A stretch of 64,000 nt of DNA from Profundicola chukchiensis (GTDB lineage: Bacteria > Bacteroidota > Bacteroidia > Flavobacteriales > Weeksellaceae): assembly GCF_029664245.1 (NCBI RefSeq), contig NZ_JANAIE010000002.1, positions 124,001 through 188,000 of the forward strand. Direction: 5' to 3'. A model generated the notes under the pieces. That model was given only the letters and a program-made list of their open reading frames with translations. It had not been told where the DNA came from and did no database searches. Position numbers and translations under genes: made by a program. Shown here piece by piece: positions 44,995 to 53,829 of this stretch. How positions within the stretch are numbered: the first letter of the stretch is position 1; the number at the start of each line of letters is the position of its first letter.

Positions 44995-46053
44995 ATGAAC
45001 ATAATCATCTCCCCTATTTTTCAAAACTTTTTTTCTGGTCGCATTTGGATGGGACTAGACTTTATGGAAATAAAAAAAGAGTTAGAATCTAAATATCAAG
45101 CTAAGGTTCAAGTAATTCCACTTAAAGACATAAAAAGATCTTTAAACGATATACCTGAAGGTGCTGTACTTTTTTATTCTTCTGTATATAATCCAGAATA
45201 TTTAAAATTCATTCAAGATAGTATTACATATATTTCTTTGAAAAGACCTGACATCATATTAATGCCCAACCAACATCAATTAAATGCCTTAGAAAATAAA
45301 GGTTACCAAGAATTATATAAAGATTTGATAGGAATTGAAAAGGTACATGGAGAATATTTTGGTGATATCGATGACCTTCTATCCATTGAGAATTCTTTAG
45401 ACTACCCATTCGTTTTAAAAAAGAATATGGGAGCTTTATCAAGTGGTGTTCAATTAATAAAGTCTAAAAATGAATTAATAAACTTTCGAGAAAGAGAAAA
45501 GAAAAGAAGCTTAAAAGAAAGAATTGCCTTCAAAATCAATAAAAGAAATAGCTTCAAAAAGGACAGTAACTTAAATCCTCATTTGGACTTATTAGAAGAA
45601 AATTTCCAAGATGTTTTCTCAAAAAGGACACCAGTGGTTGTACAAGAGTTTATCCCTGATTTAGATTGTGATTATAAAATTTTAATTTTTGGAGATAAAT
45701 ATTATACATTTAGAAGAGAAACTAGAAATAATGATTTTAGGGCAAGTGGTAGCGGAAAGTTTTCTTTTATTGCACCACCATTGAGCGTATTAGATTATGC
45801 TAGAGAGATTAATGATAAATTTAAAGTTCCATTTATTTCTATTGATATCGGAATAGATAAGAATGGAGAATGTTATTTATTTGAATTTCAAGGAACAGCT
45901 TTCGGCCCTATTGGCGTTACGCAATCAAAATTTCATCTAAAATATGTTTCAAACGAATGGATTAAAGTTGAAGAAAGTCCTAATTTAGAAAAAGCTTACG
46001 CATATGCAATACATCATTTCGTAAATTCTAATAAAAAAAATGAAAATCCTTAG
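44995..46053 (+). CDS. ATP-grasp enzyme paired with glycosyltransferase (copy 2)
   Basis: This 352-residue protein is a full-length paralogue of the protein at 32299-33345, visibly alike throughout (IIISPIFQNFFSGRIWMGLD at the start; FVLKKNMGALSSGVQLI; VVQEFIPDLDCDYKILIFGD; FRASGSGKFSF). All ATP-grasp landmarks are kept and there is no stop, so it may still work. It overlaps the broken GT gene that follows by 14 bases, the same order as the intact island. Its surroundings are decayed, so expression and use are doubtful. Confidence 0.72.
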   Translation: MNIIISPIFQNFFSGRIWMGLDFMEIKKELESKYQAKVQVIPLKDIKRSLNDIPEGAVLFYSSVYNPEYLKFIQDSITYISLKRPDIILMPNQHQLNALENKGYQELYKDLIGIEKVHGEYFGDIDDLLSIENSLDYPFVLKKNMGALSSGVQLIKSKNELINFREREKKRSLKERIAFKINKRNSFKKDSNLNPHLDLLEENFQDVFSKRTPVVVQEFIPDLDCDYKILIFGDKYYTFRRETRNNDFRASGSGKFSFIAPPLSVLDYAREINDKFKVPFISIDIGIDKNGECYLFEFQGTAFGPIGVTQSKFHLKYVSNEWIKVEESPNLEKAYAYAIHHFVNSNKKNENP

Positions 46054-47106
46054 ACTTTCTACATTTTTAGACTTTGGAGGAGTTGAAACCAGGCTAGCAA
46101 ACATATCGCATACAAATACCTAGCATGAATGGGTTTTCGTTTGTATGAACAATGAAGGTAAAGCAGTAGAAAATATTAAGAAATATAATAAGCCTGTAAT
46201 AAACCTAAAAACTAAACCTAGTATCTATAGTTTTACAACCTTTCATAAGGTTTTAAAAGTTATTAAGAAAGAAAAACCAGTTTTAGTGCACACTTCAGGT
46301 GCTGAAGCCAATTTTCATGGCATAATCGCAGCTAAAATAGCAGGCGTAAAAGTAATTATTGGTGAAGAAATTGGGATTCCTCAACATGGCTCTCAAGCAA
46401 AATTTATATATTCTACCATATATAAATTTGCTAATTATATTGTTGGCAATTCGCAACAAGTTCTAGATGTCGTGCATGAACAAGATAATCTCCCTTTTCA
46501 AAATTAGTTAAAATCGCCAATCCAATTATTTTCAAAGAAATCCCAACGAAGGAAATTAAGGATTTTAGTGATTATCAATTTAAATTACTCATGATATCGC
46601 GCCTAGAGCCTGTTAAAAACATTAAGGCTGTATTAAATGTGATGAAGCGTTTGGTGAAATTGAATCACAAGGTTCATTTAACAATTGCAGGAAGTGGAAG
46701 TTTAGATAAGGAATTACGCGATCAAGTAAAGCATCAAAAATTAGATAATCATGTCAATTTTATTGGTTTTATTACCGATCCATATCCTCACTTACTAACA
46801 TCTGACTTATACGTATTAAATTCATTTACTGAAGGTTTCTCTAATTCATTAGTGGAAGCAATGTATAGTAGAACGCCAGCTCTAAGCACCTCAGTGGGAT
46901 CAGTTCCAGAAATTATTAAGGACGGTGAAAATGGATTCCTAGTAGAACCCGACAATGAAGATTTGTTGGTTGATAAAATATTGGAGATAATGAAAACACC
47001 TAAAGGGCATTTACTACAAATAGGAAAATCAGGGCATAAAACTGTGGTTAATAATTTCTCATTGGAAAAACATATATTTGAATTAATGAAAATTTATAAA
47101 AATTAA
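46040..47106 (+). pseudogene. Broken glycosyltransferase 4 gene (paralogue of 31247-32302)
   Basis: The start MKILRLSTFLDFGGVETRLA parallels the intact gene. A TAG at 46121-46123 replaces codon 28, where the intact protein continues towards NEWVF. The frame then runs on with HTSGAEANFHGIIAAKIAG and VGNSQQVL. A frameshift near 46495 moves it to SKLVKIANPIIFKEIP, and the rest includes MISRLEPVKNIKAVLNVM and NSFTEGFSNSLVEAMYSRTP (EX7E kept). With one stop and one frameshift, no full-length enzyme can be made. Partial pieces from internal ATGs lack one half of the GT-B fold. Confidence 0.88.
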
Positions 47107-47108
47107 GA

Positions 47109-47645
47109 ATGAAAAAATATTGTTCATCACTTGGGACGGCCCACAAACTTCTTATATGGAAGGACTTTTTATGCCTATATTCCATAAAATTTCCAAATTA
47201 GATGATTTCAAGTTTCATGTGATGCAATTTACCTAGGCAGATCAGCAAAAATTAAATCAAATAAAAGCAGCAGCTCAAGAATATGGTATTCACTACATTT
47301 CTCAAACTATTCAAAGAAAACCAATGGTTAGTATAGGTAGTCTCTACACTTTATTTACTTCTAGTCATAAGATAGCACATTATATAAAGGATTTTGAAAC
47401 TGTTATGCCAAATTAAAGAAAACCTAAATATTTTAAGGGATAAATATAAAAAAGCTCTTTAATACTTAAACTTAACACATATAGCTTTTGTGTTAAAAAA
47501 CACCAACACTAAGTATGCAGAGTATTACTCCAATAAAACTAGAGGAATACTTATTATTTAGTGTCCCCACCAACGCTTGTAATGGGGCTGGAGGCAATTA
47601 GGATTACTTAAGTAGATTAAAAGAGGCATTTTTATTTGAAAATTA
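47109..47645 (+). pseudogene. Remnant of a WDGPQTSYMEG-type glycosyltransferase (paralogue of 28843-30030)
   Basis: After ATG 47109 one A is missing from the A-run, shifting the frame before LFITWDGPQTSYMEGLFMPI. A TAG at about 47233 then replaces the Trp of QFTWAE in the intact paralogue. The N-terminal part ends at a TAA (47414-47416). After a gap, C-terminal pieces reappear at about 47470-47645: IAFVLKN, then after another shift SMQSITPIKLEEYLLFSVPT, which parallels SMQGVAPIKLGEYLLMGLPS. The middle is deleted. The gene is clearly dead. Confidence 0.85.
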
Positions 47646-47763
47646 ATCTACTACCTCCAACAATCGAGCTCTAACTTTCATTCAGAAGTGGAACAGTTTT
47701 AATAGGTTTGTAATAGGAGATAAAGCACTATCACATTTTTCATAAGAAAGTGCTGATAAATCT

Positions 47764-47771
47764 TATCTTTG
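47764..47771 (+). promoter_or_regulatory. -7 promoter element for the epimerase
   Basis: TATCTTTG matches TAnnTTTG and ends 20 bases before the ATG at 47792. Confidence 0.55.
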
Positions 47772-47775
47772 CGAA

Positions 47776-48122
47776 TTAAACATACTAATCAATGAAAAAC
47801 AAAGTTTTAATTACAGGCGGCGCAGGCTTTATCGGCTCTAATTTAGCATTAAGATTAATCGATAAGGGATATGAAATTACAGTTTTAGACAATCTTTCTC
47901 CACAAATCCATGGTGAAGATCAAAACTCTAGTTTATATAACTCCATTAAAGACAAGGTTACTTTCATTCAAGGTGATGTTAGAAATAGAGAAGATTGGGA
48001 AAAAGCCTTAAAGGGTCAGCATAAAGTAATTCATTTGGCTGCTGAAACTGGTACAGGTCAGTCTATGTATGACGTTCAAAAATACATTGATGTGAATTGT
48101 AATGGAACTGGTATCTTTTTAG
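47776..48122 (+). repeat. 347-base direct repeat, copy 2
   Basis: This is the copy inside the intact epimerase gene; it matches 44532-44878 with about 14 differences, several of them silent. The two copies bracket 2.9 kb containing the chimera tail, one ATP-grasp gene and two dead GT genes. Confidence 0.9.
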
Positions 48123-48925
48123 ATTTATTAGTAAATACAGAACACGAAATAGATAAAGTGGTTGTTGCCTCATCGAGAGCAATTTACGGAGAGGGAAAAT
48201 ATCATTGTAAAGAACACGGAACGGTGTATCCTAATGAAAGAAAGGATGCTGATATGGCTCAAGGTGAGTTTGAACCCAAGTGTCCTGTTTGTAATAAAGA
48301 TTTAGATTTAGTTCCGACTACAGAAGATTCTAAAATTCATCCATCTTCCGTTTATGGTATCACTAAACAGTTCCAAGAACAAACCGTATTAAATGTTTGT
48401 GGTTCTATTGGAATTAACTCAGTCGCTTTAAGATATCAAAATGTTTACGGACCAGGGCAATCACTTAAAAATCCTTACACAGGGATTCTTTCGATTTTTT
48501 CCACTCAAATTTTGAATGGGAACTCCATTAATATTTTTGAGGATGGTAAAGAAAGTAGAGACTTTGTATTTATTGATGATGTAGTAAACGCTACCATTAT
48601 GGCTATGGAATCAACTTCTTCGGCCAATAAAAGTTATAACATCGGAACAGGCATTGGTACGAATGTATTAGAGGTGGCTAATGCCTTAAATGATATCTAT
48701 GGAGCTCCCGTTGACATTAAGGTGACTGGTAATTATAGATTAGGAGACATCAGACATAATGTTGCTTCTTTAGACGCGGCTAAAAATGACTTCAACTTTA
48801 TTCCTCAAGTAACCTTTAGCGAAGGGGTACAAAAGTTTGGTAACTGGGTTAAAACACAGAAAGTTGAGGAAGATAATTACCAGAAATCTATAGAGGAAAT
48901 GAAGGCTAAAGGTTTATATAAATGA
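47792..48925 (+). CDS. NAD-dependent nucleotide-sugar epimerase, WbiB-like
   Basis: The 377-residue extended SDR protein has [34 protein letters not shown] and the catalytic SSVYGITKQFQE. A zinc-ribbon-like insertion between them (C-x2-H at YHCKEHG, then CPVC) is typical of WbiB-type dTDP-L-rhamnose 4-epimerases, which make dTDP-6-deoxy-L-talose. rfbC and rfbD are not in the window, so dTDP-rhamnose would have to come from elsewhere, or the substrate differs. Its first 110 codons are duplicated at 44548. It overlaps the next GT gene by four bases. Confidence 0.8.
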   Translation: MKNKVLITGGAGFIGSNLALRLIDKGYEITVLDNLSPQIHGEDQNSSLYNSIKDKVTFIQGDVRNREDWEKALKGQHKVIHLAAETGTGQSMYDVQKYIDVNCNGTGIFLDLLVNTEHEIDKVVVASSRAIYGEGKYHCKEHGTVYPNERKDADMAQGEFEPKCPVCNKDLDLVPTTEDSKIHPSSVYGITKQFQEQTVLNVCGSIGINSVALRYQNVYGPGQSLKNPYTGILSIFSTQILNGNSINIFEDGKESRDFVFIDDVVNATIMAMESTSSANKSYNIGTGIGTNVLEVANALNDIYGAPVDIKVTGNYRLGDIRHNVASLDAAKNDFNFIPQVTFSEGVQKFGNWVKTQKVEEDNYQKSIEEMKAKGLYK

Positions 48926-50160
48926 AAAAAGAATTAAAACCTTATACATTTTTTGCCTTAAATACCTTCGAAAAAGAAGGTGGAGGAACCATTAGAATGT
49001 ATGGAATGTTAAATTCTTTAGCTGGAAAGGGACACCCCGTTACTTTAATTTCCAATGCAAAGGATCATTCTAAATTTCATTCGAACATTAGGCATATCCC
49101 AATAAACTATATCATTACACCAGAAGAAAAAAGAAAATTTCAATTTTTACTTTCTGCTCTTCCCCTATTCGTGGTTAATTGGTTTTTTAAAGACTTATTA
49201 AACCACCTCAAAGAGGTTTTCAAAAACTCGAGCTTAGAGAAAGTTTATTTCTTTGAGTATTTAGATAATAGTATAGGATATTGGCTTAAGAAAAACAAGG
49301 TAATTAATAGCTATATCAACGATTTACATGGAGTGGCTACCCTTGAATTTGACTTTCAGAGAAAGAACAAGACTTCATTAAAAGATAAAGCCATTCTAAA
49401 TGCCAAATATCTTTCTGCTAAAAAACTAGATGAAAAAGTGTTAAAAGAAGCAGAATATAATATCTATGCGAGTAATGCCATGTTTGATTACTATGTTGAG
49501 CTTTATCCTCAACTGAGAAATCAAAAACTGGTAATTTTACCTTATTTATTACCTATAGAAGCTAGTGAAAGAGAGATTAATACAGAATTAGTAGAGAGTT
49601 TCAAACATCAATATCATATACAGCCCGACAACAAAGTAATTCTTTTTGCTGGGGCCTTTAAACTAACGGGAGGAGTTCTTGATTTAATTCAAGCGTTCCA
49701 TAAGATATCAGCAAAACATGAAAATGCTATATTATTGTTGGTGGGTGATGGTTATGAATTCAATAATTGCCAAGCCTATGTAAGTCAACATAACTTAAAG
49801 AATAAGGTTATATTTACTGGTCGTACGCCGTACGATCATTTGGCATCCTATCAAGAATTAGCTGATGTTATTGTTTGTCCTGATAAAGACAATGTATTTT
49901 CTCAATTGATAATTCATGTGAAATATTTAGATTCCTTATTATCAAATAAACCAGTAATCAATGGTAGTTTTAAAAGTGTTATGGAATTAAATCCAGCTAA
50001 AAAGCTATCTTTGACCTTCGAACCCTCTAATATTGCCGATTTAGCCAACGAACTCGAAAATGCGTTGATCCATAATCAACAGTTAAAGGAAAAATATAAA
50101 AATAATCGCCAAGAGGTACTGTCAAGTTTAACTTATGCTACCTGGAGGGATGAATTTTAA
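48922..50160 (+). CDS. Glycosyltransferase, GT4-like
   Basis: The 412-residue protein begins TFFALNTFEKEGGGTIRMYG, a GT-B N-terminal acceptor loop. KVILFAGAFKLTGGVLDLIQ, LLLVGDGYEFNN and NKVIFTGRTPYDHLASYQEL make the donor domain. The EX7E motif is not clear; DNVFSQLIIHVKYLDSLLSN stands in its place, so it belongs to a less typical branch. Its start overlaps the epimerase stop. Specificity unknown. Confidence 0.78.
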   Translation: MKKELKPYTFFALNTFEKEGGGTIRMYGMLNSLAGKGHPVTLISNAKDHSKFHSNIRHIPINYIITPEEKRKFQFLLSALPLFVVNWFFKDLLNHLKEVFKNSSLEKVYFFEYLDNSIGYWLKKNKVINSYINDLHGVATLEFDFQRKNKTSLKDKAILNAKYLSAKKLDEKVLKEAEYNIYASNAMFDYYVELYPQLRNQKLVILPYLLPIEASEREINTELVESFKHQYHIQPDNKVILFAGAFKLTGGVLDLIQAFHKISAKHENAILLLVGDGYEFNNCQAYVSQHNLKNKVIFTGRTPYDHLASYQELADVIVCPDKDNVFSQLIIHVKYLDSLLSNKPVINGSFKSVMELNPAKKLSLTFEPSNIADLANELENALIHNQQLKEKYKNNRQEVLSSLTYATWRDEF

Positions 50161-50183
50161 CTCTTCTCTTTAAACCAATTTAA

Positions 50184-51410
50184 ATGGATTACATCTTTGT
50201 TCCCATCATATTAATTTTTGGCTTTGGCTTAAAGAGTAGGTATAAAATATTTACTGCAAAAGATCATATTTTATTAGATCAATTGTTCTTCTATCATATG
50301 ATTATGTCATTTATATTTTACATTTATTTAAGACTTAATGGAGGGGATTCATTTTTATATTGGAATGGCGTAAAAAATGTTGACTTTTCCTTCTTCGCCA
50401 ATTCATATATTAATAACCCTCGTCCCACAAGTACAATGTGGCTAATTAATTACATCCCATCTAATCTACTTAATTTAGATTTCTTTACGGGTTGTATACT
50501 ATATGGTGTTTTTGGTTATTGGGGTATGCTCTATATCTTACTAACCCTAAAAAAGTTTTTTCCATTATTACATGATTTAAAGAAGATAAAAATACTCAAC
50601 TTTTCTATTTTTCCGACTTTATTTTTTATGCCTAACTTTCATTTCTGGTCTGCTGGAGTTGGGAAAGATACTCTTTCATTTTTTGTGATATGTTTATGCA
50701 TCTATGCTCTTCTTGATATTAAAAAAAAGATTTACTATGTCGTAATACCTGTATTACTTTTATACTTCATTAGACCTCATATTCTATTATTTTTATTCTC
50801 CGGACTAGCCGGGGCCTATTTACTTAAAAGCAAATTGCTTTTGTTTCAAAAAGTATTTATAGTTGCCATAGGTTTTGTATTATTTTTACCTCTTTTAAAT
50901 TCTGTGTTGGAATTTGCTAATATAGACGCCGCAAATGTTGAGGCGTTCGATGAATTTAGCTCAAGTAAAGCTAGGGCATTATCAAAAGCTGGTTCTGGAG
51001 TTGATCTTGGTGCATTACCCTATCCTCTACAGGTATTAACTTTTCTATATCGTCCCCTATTTTTTGATGCCCATAACGTATTAGCTCTACTTGCTTCTGT
51101 AGAAAGTTTAATTTGGATTATACTTTCTGTAAATTTTTTTAGAAATCAACCCATCAAGGTGTTTAAACATAGTAATTACTTTATCTTAGGAGGTTTCCTC
51201 TTTTGGATTATTGGTGCCTTAGCCTTCGCTCCTTCCATGAGTAACTTGGGTATTATTATTCGAGAAAGAAATATGTTCCTTCCAGGATTTATAATTTTTG
51301 CAGTCGCTGGTTTATATAATACCCCGAAATTTAGGAAATATGAATGGTGGTTAAAATCTCAAGTTACCAATTCAACTGGTTTTAAAAGCTCAGTTAATAA
51401 GAAGCTTTAA
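50184..51410 (+). CDS. Polytopic membrane protein, Wzy polymerase candidate 1
   Basis: The 408-residue protein has about ten or more hydrophobic segments. Between helices it has FFMPNFHFWSAGVGKDTLSF and a FIRPHILLFLF segment. Wzy polymerases vary so much in sequence that size, topology and locus are the main evidence. It lies between two glycosyltransferases, with the flippase and Wza/Wzc elsewhere in the locus and no other polymerase apart from its paralogue next door. O-antigen ligase or EpsG-like roles are alternatives. Confidence 0.6.
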   Translation: MDYIFVPIILIFGFGLKSRYKIFTAKDHILLDQLFFYHMIMSFIFYIYLRLNGGDSFLYWNGVKNVDFSFFANSYINNPRPTSTMWLINYIPSNLLNLDFFTGCILYGVFGYWGMLYILLTLKKFFPLLHDLKKIKILNFSIFPTLFFMPNFHFWSAGVGKDTLSFFVICLCIYALLDIKKKIYYVVIPVLLLYFIRPHILLFLFSGLAGAYLLKSKLLLFQKVFIVAIGFVLFLPLLNSVLEFANIDAANVEAFDEFSSSKARALSKAGSGVDLGALPYPLQVLTFLYRPLFFDAHNVLALLASVESLIWIILSVNFFRNQPIKVFKHSNYFILGGFLFWIIGALAFAPSMSNLGIIIRERNMFLPGFIIFAVAGLYNTPKFRKYEWWLKSQVTNSTGFKSSVNKKL

Positions 51411-51443
51411 ATATTATTGAGTTAGGTTAGAACTTTTTATATT

Positions 51444-52556
51444 ATGTTTTCTCACAAAAAAAACTATTTCAACCCATCTAATCATGTCTTAAAAAGGGCA
51501 AATCCTGTATTTTATATAGTTTCAATTTCTCATTTCTTAATAACCTATTTCGCATATAAGTTTATTAATCTATATTCGGGCGATGCTAAAAACTATTGGT
51601 TTATAACTAAATCCAAAGAAGATTTCATCAATTCAACCCCAATTCCTTTAAGAGAAGATCTACTTTATTATATAAATTATATCTTTACAAATAATCTTAA
51701 TTTACCCTTTTGGTTTGGTTTTTTAATATACAGTTGCGTAGGTCTTTTAGGTATATGGATTTTATATAAAACAACACTTAAGCTAAATTCTTCAATTCAA
51801 TATAAATGGATTTACATTCCACTTCTACTTTTGCCAAGTATACATTTTTGGACAAGTATGATAGGTAAAGAGCCTATATGTTTTTTGGGCATAAGCCTGG
51901 TATTCTATAGTTTAATAACTACAAAAGTTAAAACAACTCCCATTTTAATTGGGTTCATTTTATTAGCTCTTGTTCGTCCTCATGTAGGTATAATCTTAGC
52001 ATTTTCTGTTATCCTTTCATTTCTAATTAAAAACAAAAAGATATCTATAAGCTATTTTTTGATGTTTATAACCTTCAGTGGAGCTAGTTTATACTTTTTG
52101 CTAAAATCGCATTGGTTAGAAAATTTCTCTCTAGATAACCTGCAATTCTTATTTCAAAAACATCATGAAGTTTTAAAAACTACGGATACCTACGTTCCTC
52201 TCGAGGAATATAATATTTTTTATAAAGTTTTCACCTTTTACTTTAGACCTTTGCCTTTTGAAATTAACAATCTATGGGGTTGGATTTCTGGGATTGAAAA
52301 TCTTTTTAGTTTATTCATTTTTACTATTGGATTATATTCTATTTTTCAACTTATACGAAAGCGAAAATATGCCTTAAGTAAATTAGATATAAGCATTATT
52401 ATCTTTTTCATAACTTTGGCTGGGGTATTTAGCTTAGCCTATTCTAATTTTGGTTTAATTGCGCGAATGAAAAATCAAAGTTTACCTTTTATGCTTATGC
52501 TTTGTATATATTGGATAGGCCTTTATTTTAATCAAAAAAAACATGGCAAAACCTAA
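51444..52556 (+). CDS. Polytopic membrane protein, Wzy polymerase candidate 2
   Basis: The 370-residue membrane protein is a diverged paralogue of its upstream neighbour: LLPSIHFWTSMIGKEPICF matches the other protein's PNFHFWSAGVGKD, and ALVRPHVGIILAF matches FIRPHILLFLF. Both have an Arg-rich loop near the end (GLIARMKNQSLPF here, IIRERNMFLP there). Two related polymerases or a polymerase/ligase pair would allow two linkages or two products. It overlaps the next GT by 14 bases. Confidence 0.6.
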   Translation: MFSHKKNYFNPSNHVLKRANPVFYIVSISHFLITYFAYKFINLYSGDAKNYWFITKSKEDFINSTPIPLREDLLYYINYIFTNNLNLPFWFGFLIYSCVGLLGIWILYKTTLKLNSSIQYKWIYIPLLLLPSIHFWTSMIGKEPICFLGISLVFYSLITTKVKTTPILIGFILLALVRPHVGIILAFSVILSFLIKNKKISISYFLMFITFSGASLYFLLKSHWLENFSLDNLQFLFQKHHEVLKTTDTYVPLEEYNIFYKVFTFYFRPLPFEINNLWGWISGIENLFSLFIFTIGLYSIFQLIRKRKYALSKLDISIIIFFITLAGVFSLAYSNFGLIARMKNQSLPFMLMLCIYWIGLYFNQKKHGKT

Positions 52557-53703
52557 ATTAATTCGAGTTACCACAGTACCCATATCATTAGACAAATTAC
52601 TAGAGGGACAACTCAAATTCATGTCAGAAACCTACGAAGTAATCGCGGTATCTTCTCCTGAGAATAACTACTTAAAGCAAATTGCAGAACGAGAAGGAGT
52701 AGCATTTCATCCTATCCCGCTGACTAGAGCAATTACTCCTATCCAGGACTTCAAATCTTTATGGGAAATGTATCGTTTCCTAAAAAAAGAGAAACCACAA
52801 ATCATCCACTCACACACACCAAAAGCTGGTACTATAAGTATGTTAGCTGCTAAAATGGCTGGAGTTCCTATTCGTCTTCATACCGTTGCTGGTCTTCCCT
52901 TAATGGAAGCTACGGGACTAAAAAGAAAATTATTAAATACAGTTGAGAAAATTACTTATTGGGCAGCCACTAAAGTTTTACCCAATTCAGAAGGATTAAA
53001 AGAAATTATATTAAAAGAGGGGTTTACTAAAAATGAAAAGTTACATGTAATTGGAAAAGGAAGTTCTAACGGCATCGATACCTCTTATTTCGATCCTAAT
53101 TTATTTAACGATGAAACAAAACATAAACTTAGAGAGTCTTTAAATATTCGAAAGCAAGATTTTGTATTTGTATTCGTTGGTAGAGTTGTTAAGGACAAAG
53201 GAATTGTGGAATTGGTTAATGCATTTAAGGCAATAAATGCAGAAAATATAAAACTTTTATTAGTTGGAACTTTTGAGCATGAATTAGACCCGCTTCCTCA
53301 AGAGATCATTTCAGAAATTGAAAATAGTCCTCATATTATACTGACAGGTTGGCAAAAAGATGTTCGTCCATATTTAGCTATTAGCGATGCACTCACATTT
53401 CCAAGTTATAGAGAGGGGTTTCCTAACGTAGTTATGCAAGCAGGGGCTATGGGGCTCCCTGCCATTGTTTCTAATATTAATGGATGTAATGAAATAATAC
53501 ATCATCACGAAAATGGATTAATCATTCCAGTAAAAGATAAAATACGCCTAGAACAAGCAATGCTTAATCTCTTGAAGGATCATACATTATATCATAATTT
53601 GAAATCACAAACTAGAAGCAATATTATAGAAAGATATGAACGTGATTATATTTGGCATAGTATTAGCACGTTTTATAAAAAATATTTAAATGGTCACTTC
53701 TAA
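52543..53703 (+). CDS. Glycosyltransferase family 4
   Basis: The 386-residue GT-B enzyme has IRVTTVPISLDKLLEGQLKF at the start, IIHSHTPKAGTISMLAAKMA, FVFVFVGRVVKDKGIVELVN, and PSYREGFPNVVMQAGAMGLP near the end. In the EX7E position the second acid is Gln (EGFPNVVMQ), a change I associate with capsule and O-antigen GT4 enzymes of this phylum. It often accompanies bacillosamine-starting genes and may add the second sugar; unproven. It is the last gene of the glycan cluster proper. Confidence 0.87.
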   Translation: MAKPKLIRVTTVPISLDKLLEGQLKFMSETYEVIAVSSPENNYLKQIAEREGVAFHPIPLTRAITPIQDFKSLWEMYRFLKKEKPQIIHSHTPKAGTISMLAAKMAGVPIRLHTVAGLPLMEATGLKRKLLNTVEKITYWAATKVLPNSEGLKEIILKEGFTKNEKLHVIGKGSSNGIDTSYFDPNLFNDETKHKLRESLNIRKQDFVFVFVGRVVKDKGIVELVNAFKAINAENIKLLLVGTFEHELDPLPQEIISEIENSPHIILTGWQKDVRPYLAISDALTFPSYREGFPNVVMQAGAMGLPAIVSNINGCNEIIHHHENGLIIPVKDKIRLEQAMLNLLKDHTLYHNLKSQTRSNIIERYERDYIWHSISTFYKKYLNGHF

Positions 53704-53796
53704 TATGTTTACCAAAATTAAATTTAATTCAGATTTAATCATAAAAGAATTTAAGACCGTATTAAGAATATTTTAGTTAGATATTAAAAAATTACA

Positions 53797-53804
53797 TATA
53801 TTTG
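53797..53804 (+). promoter_or_regulatory. -7 promoter element for the first T9SS cargo gene
   Basis: TATATTTG matches TAnnTTTG and ends 25 bases before the ATG at 53830. Confidence 0.6.
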
Positions 53805-53829
53805 CACAATAACTAAAAACATTATAACT

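Noticed and set aside
46040-47106. Two separate small glycosyltransferase genes (46145-46507 and 46591-47106)
   Set aside because: Both are halves of one GT4 gene split by a stop and a frameshift; the intact paralogue at 31247-32302 shows the original structure.
44532-48122. Insertion sequence or composite transposon bounded by the direct repeats
   Set aside because: No transposase, terminal inverted repeats or target duplications are visible; the repeats are parts of a sugar epimerase gene.
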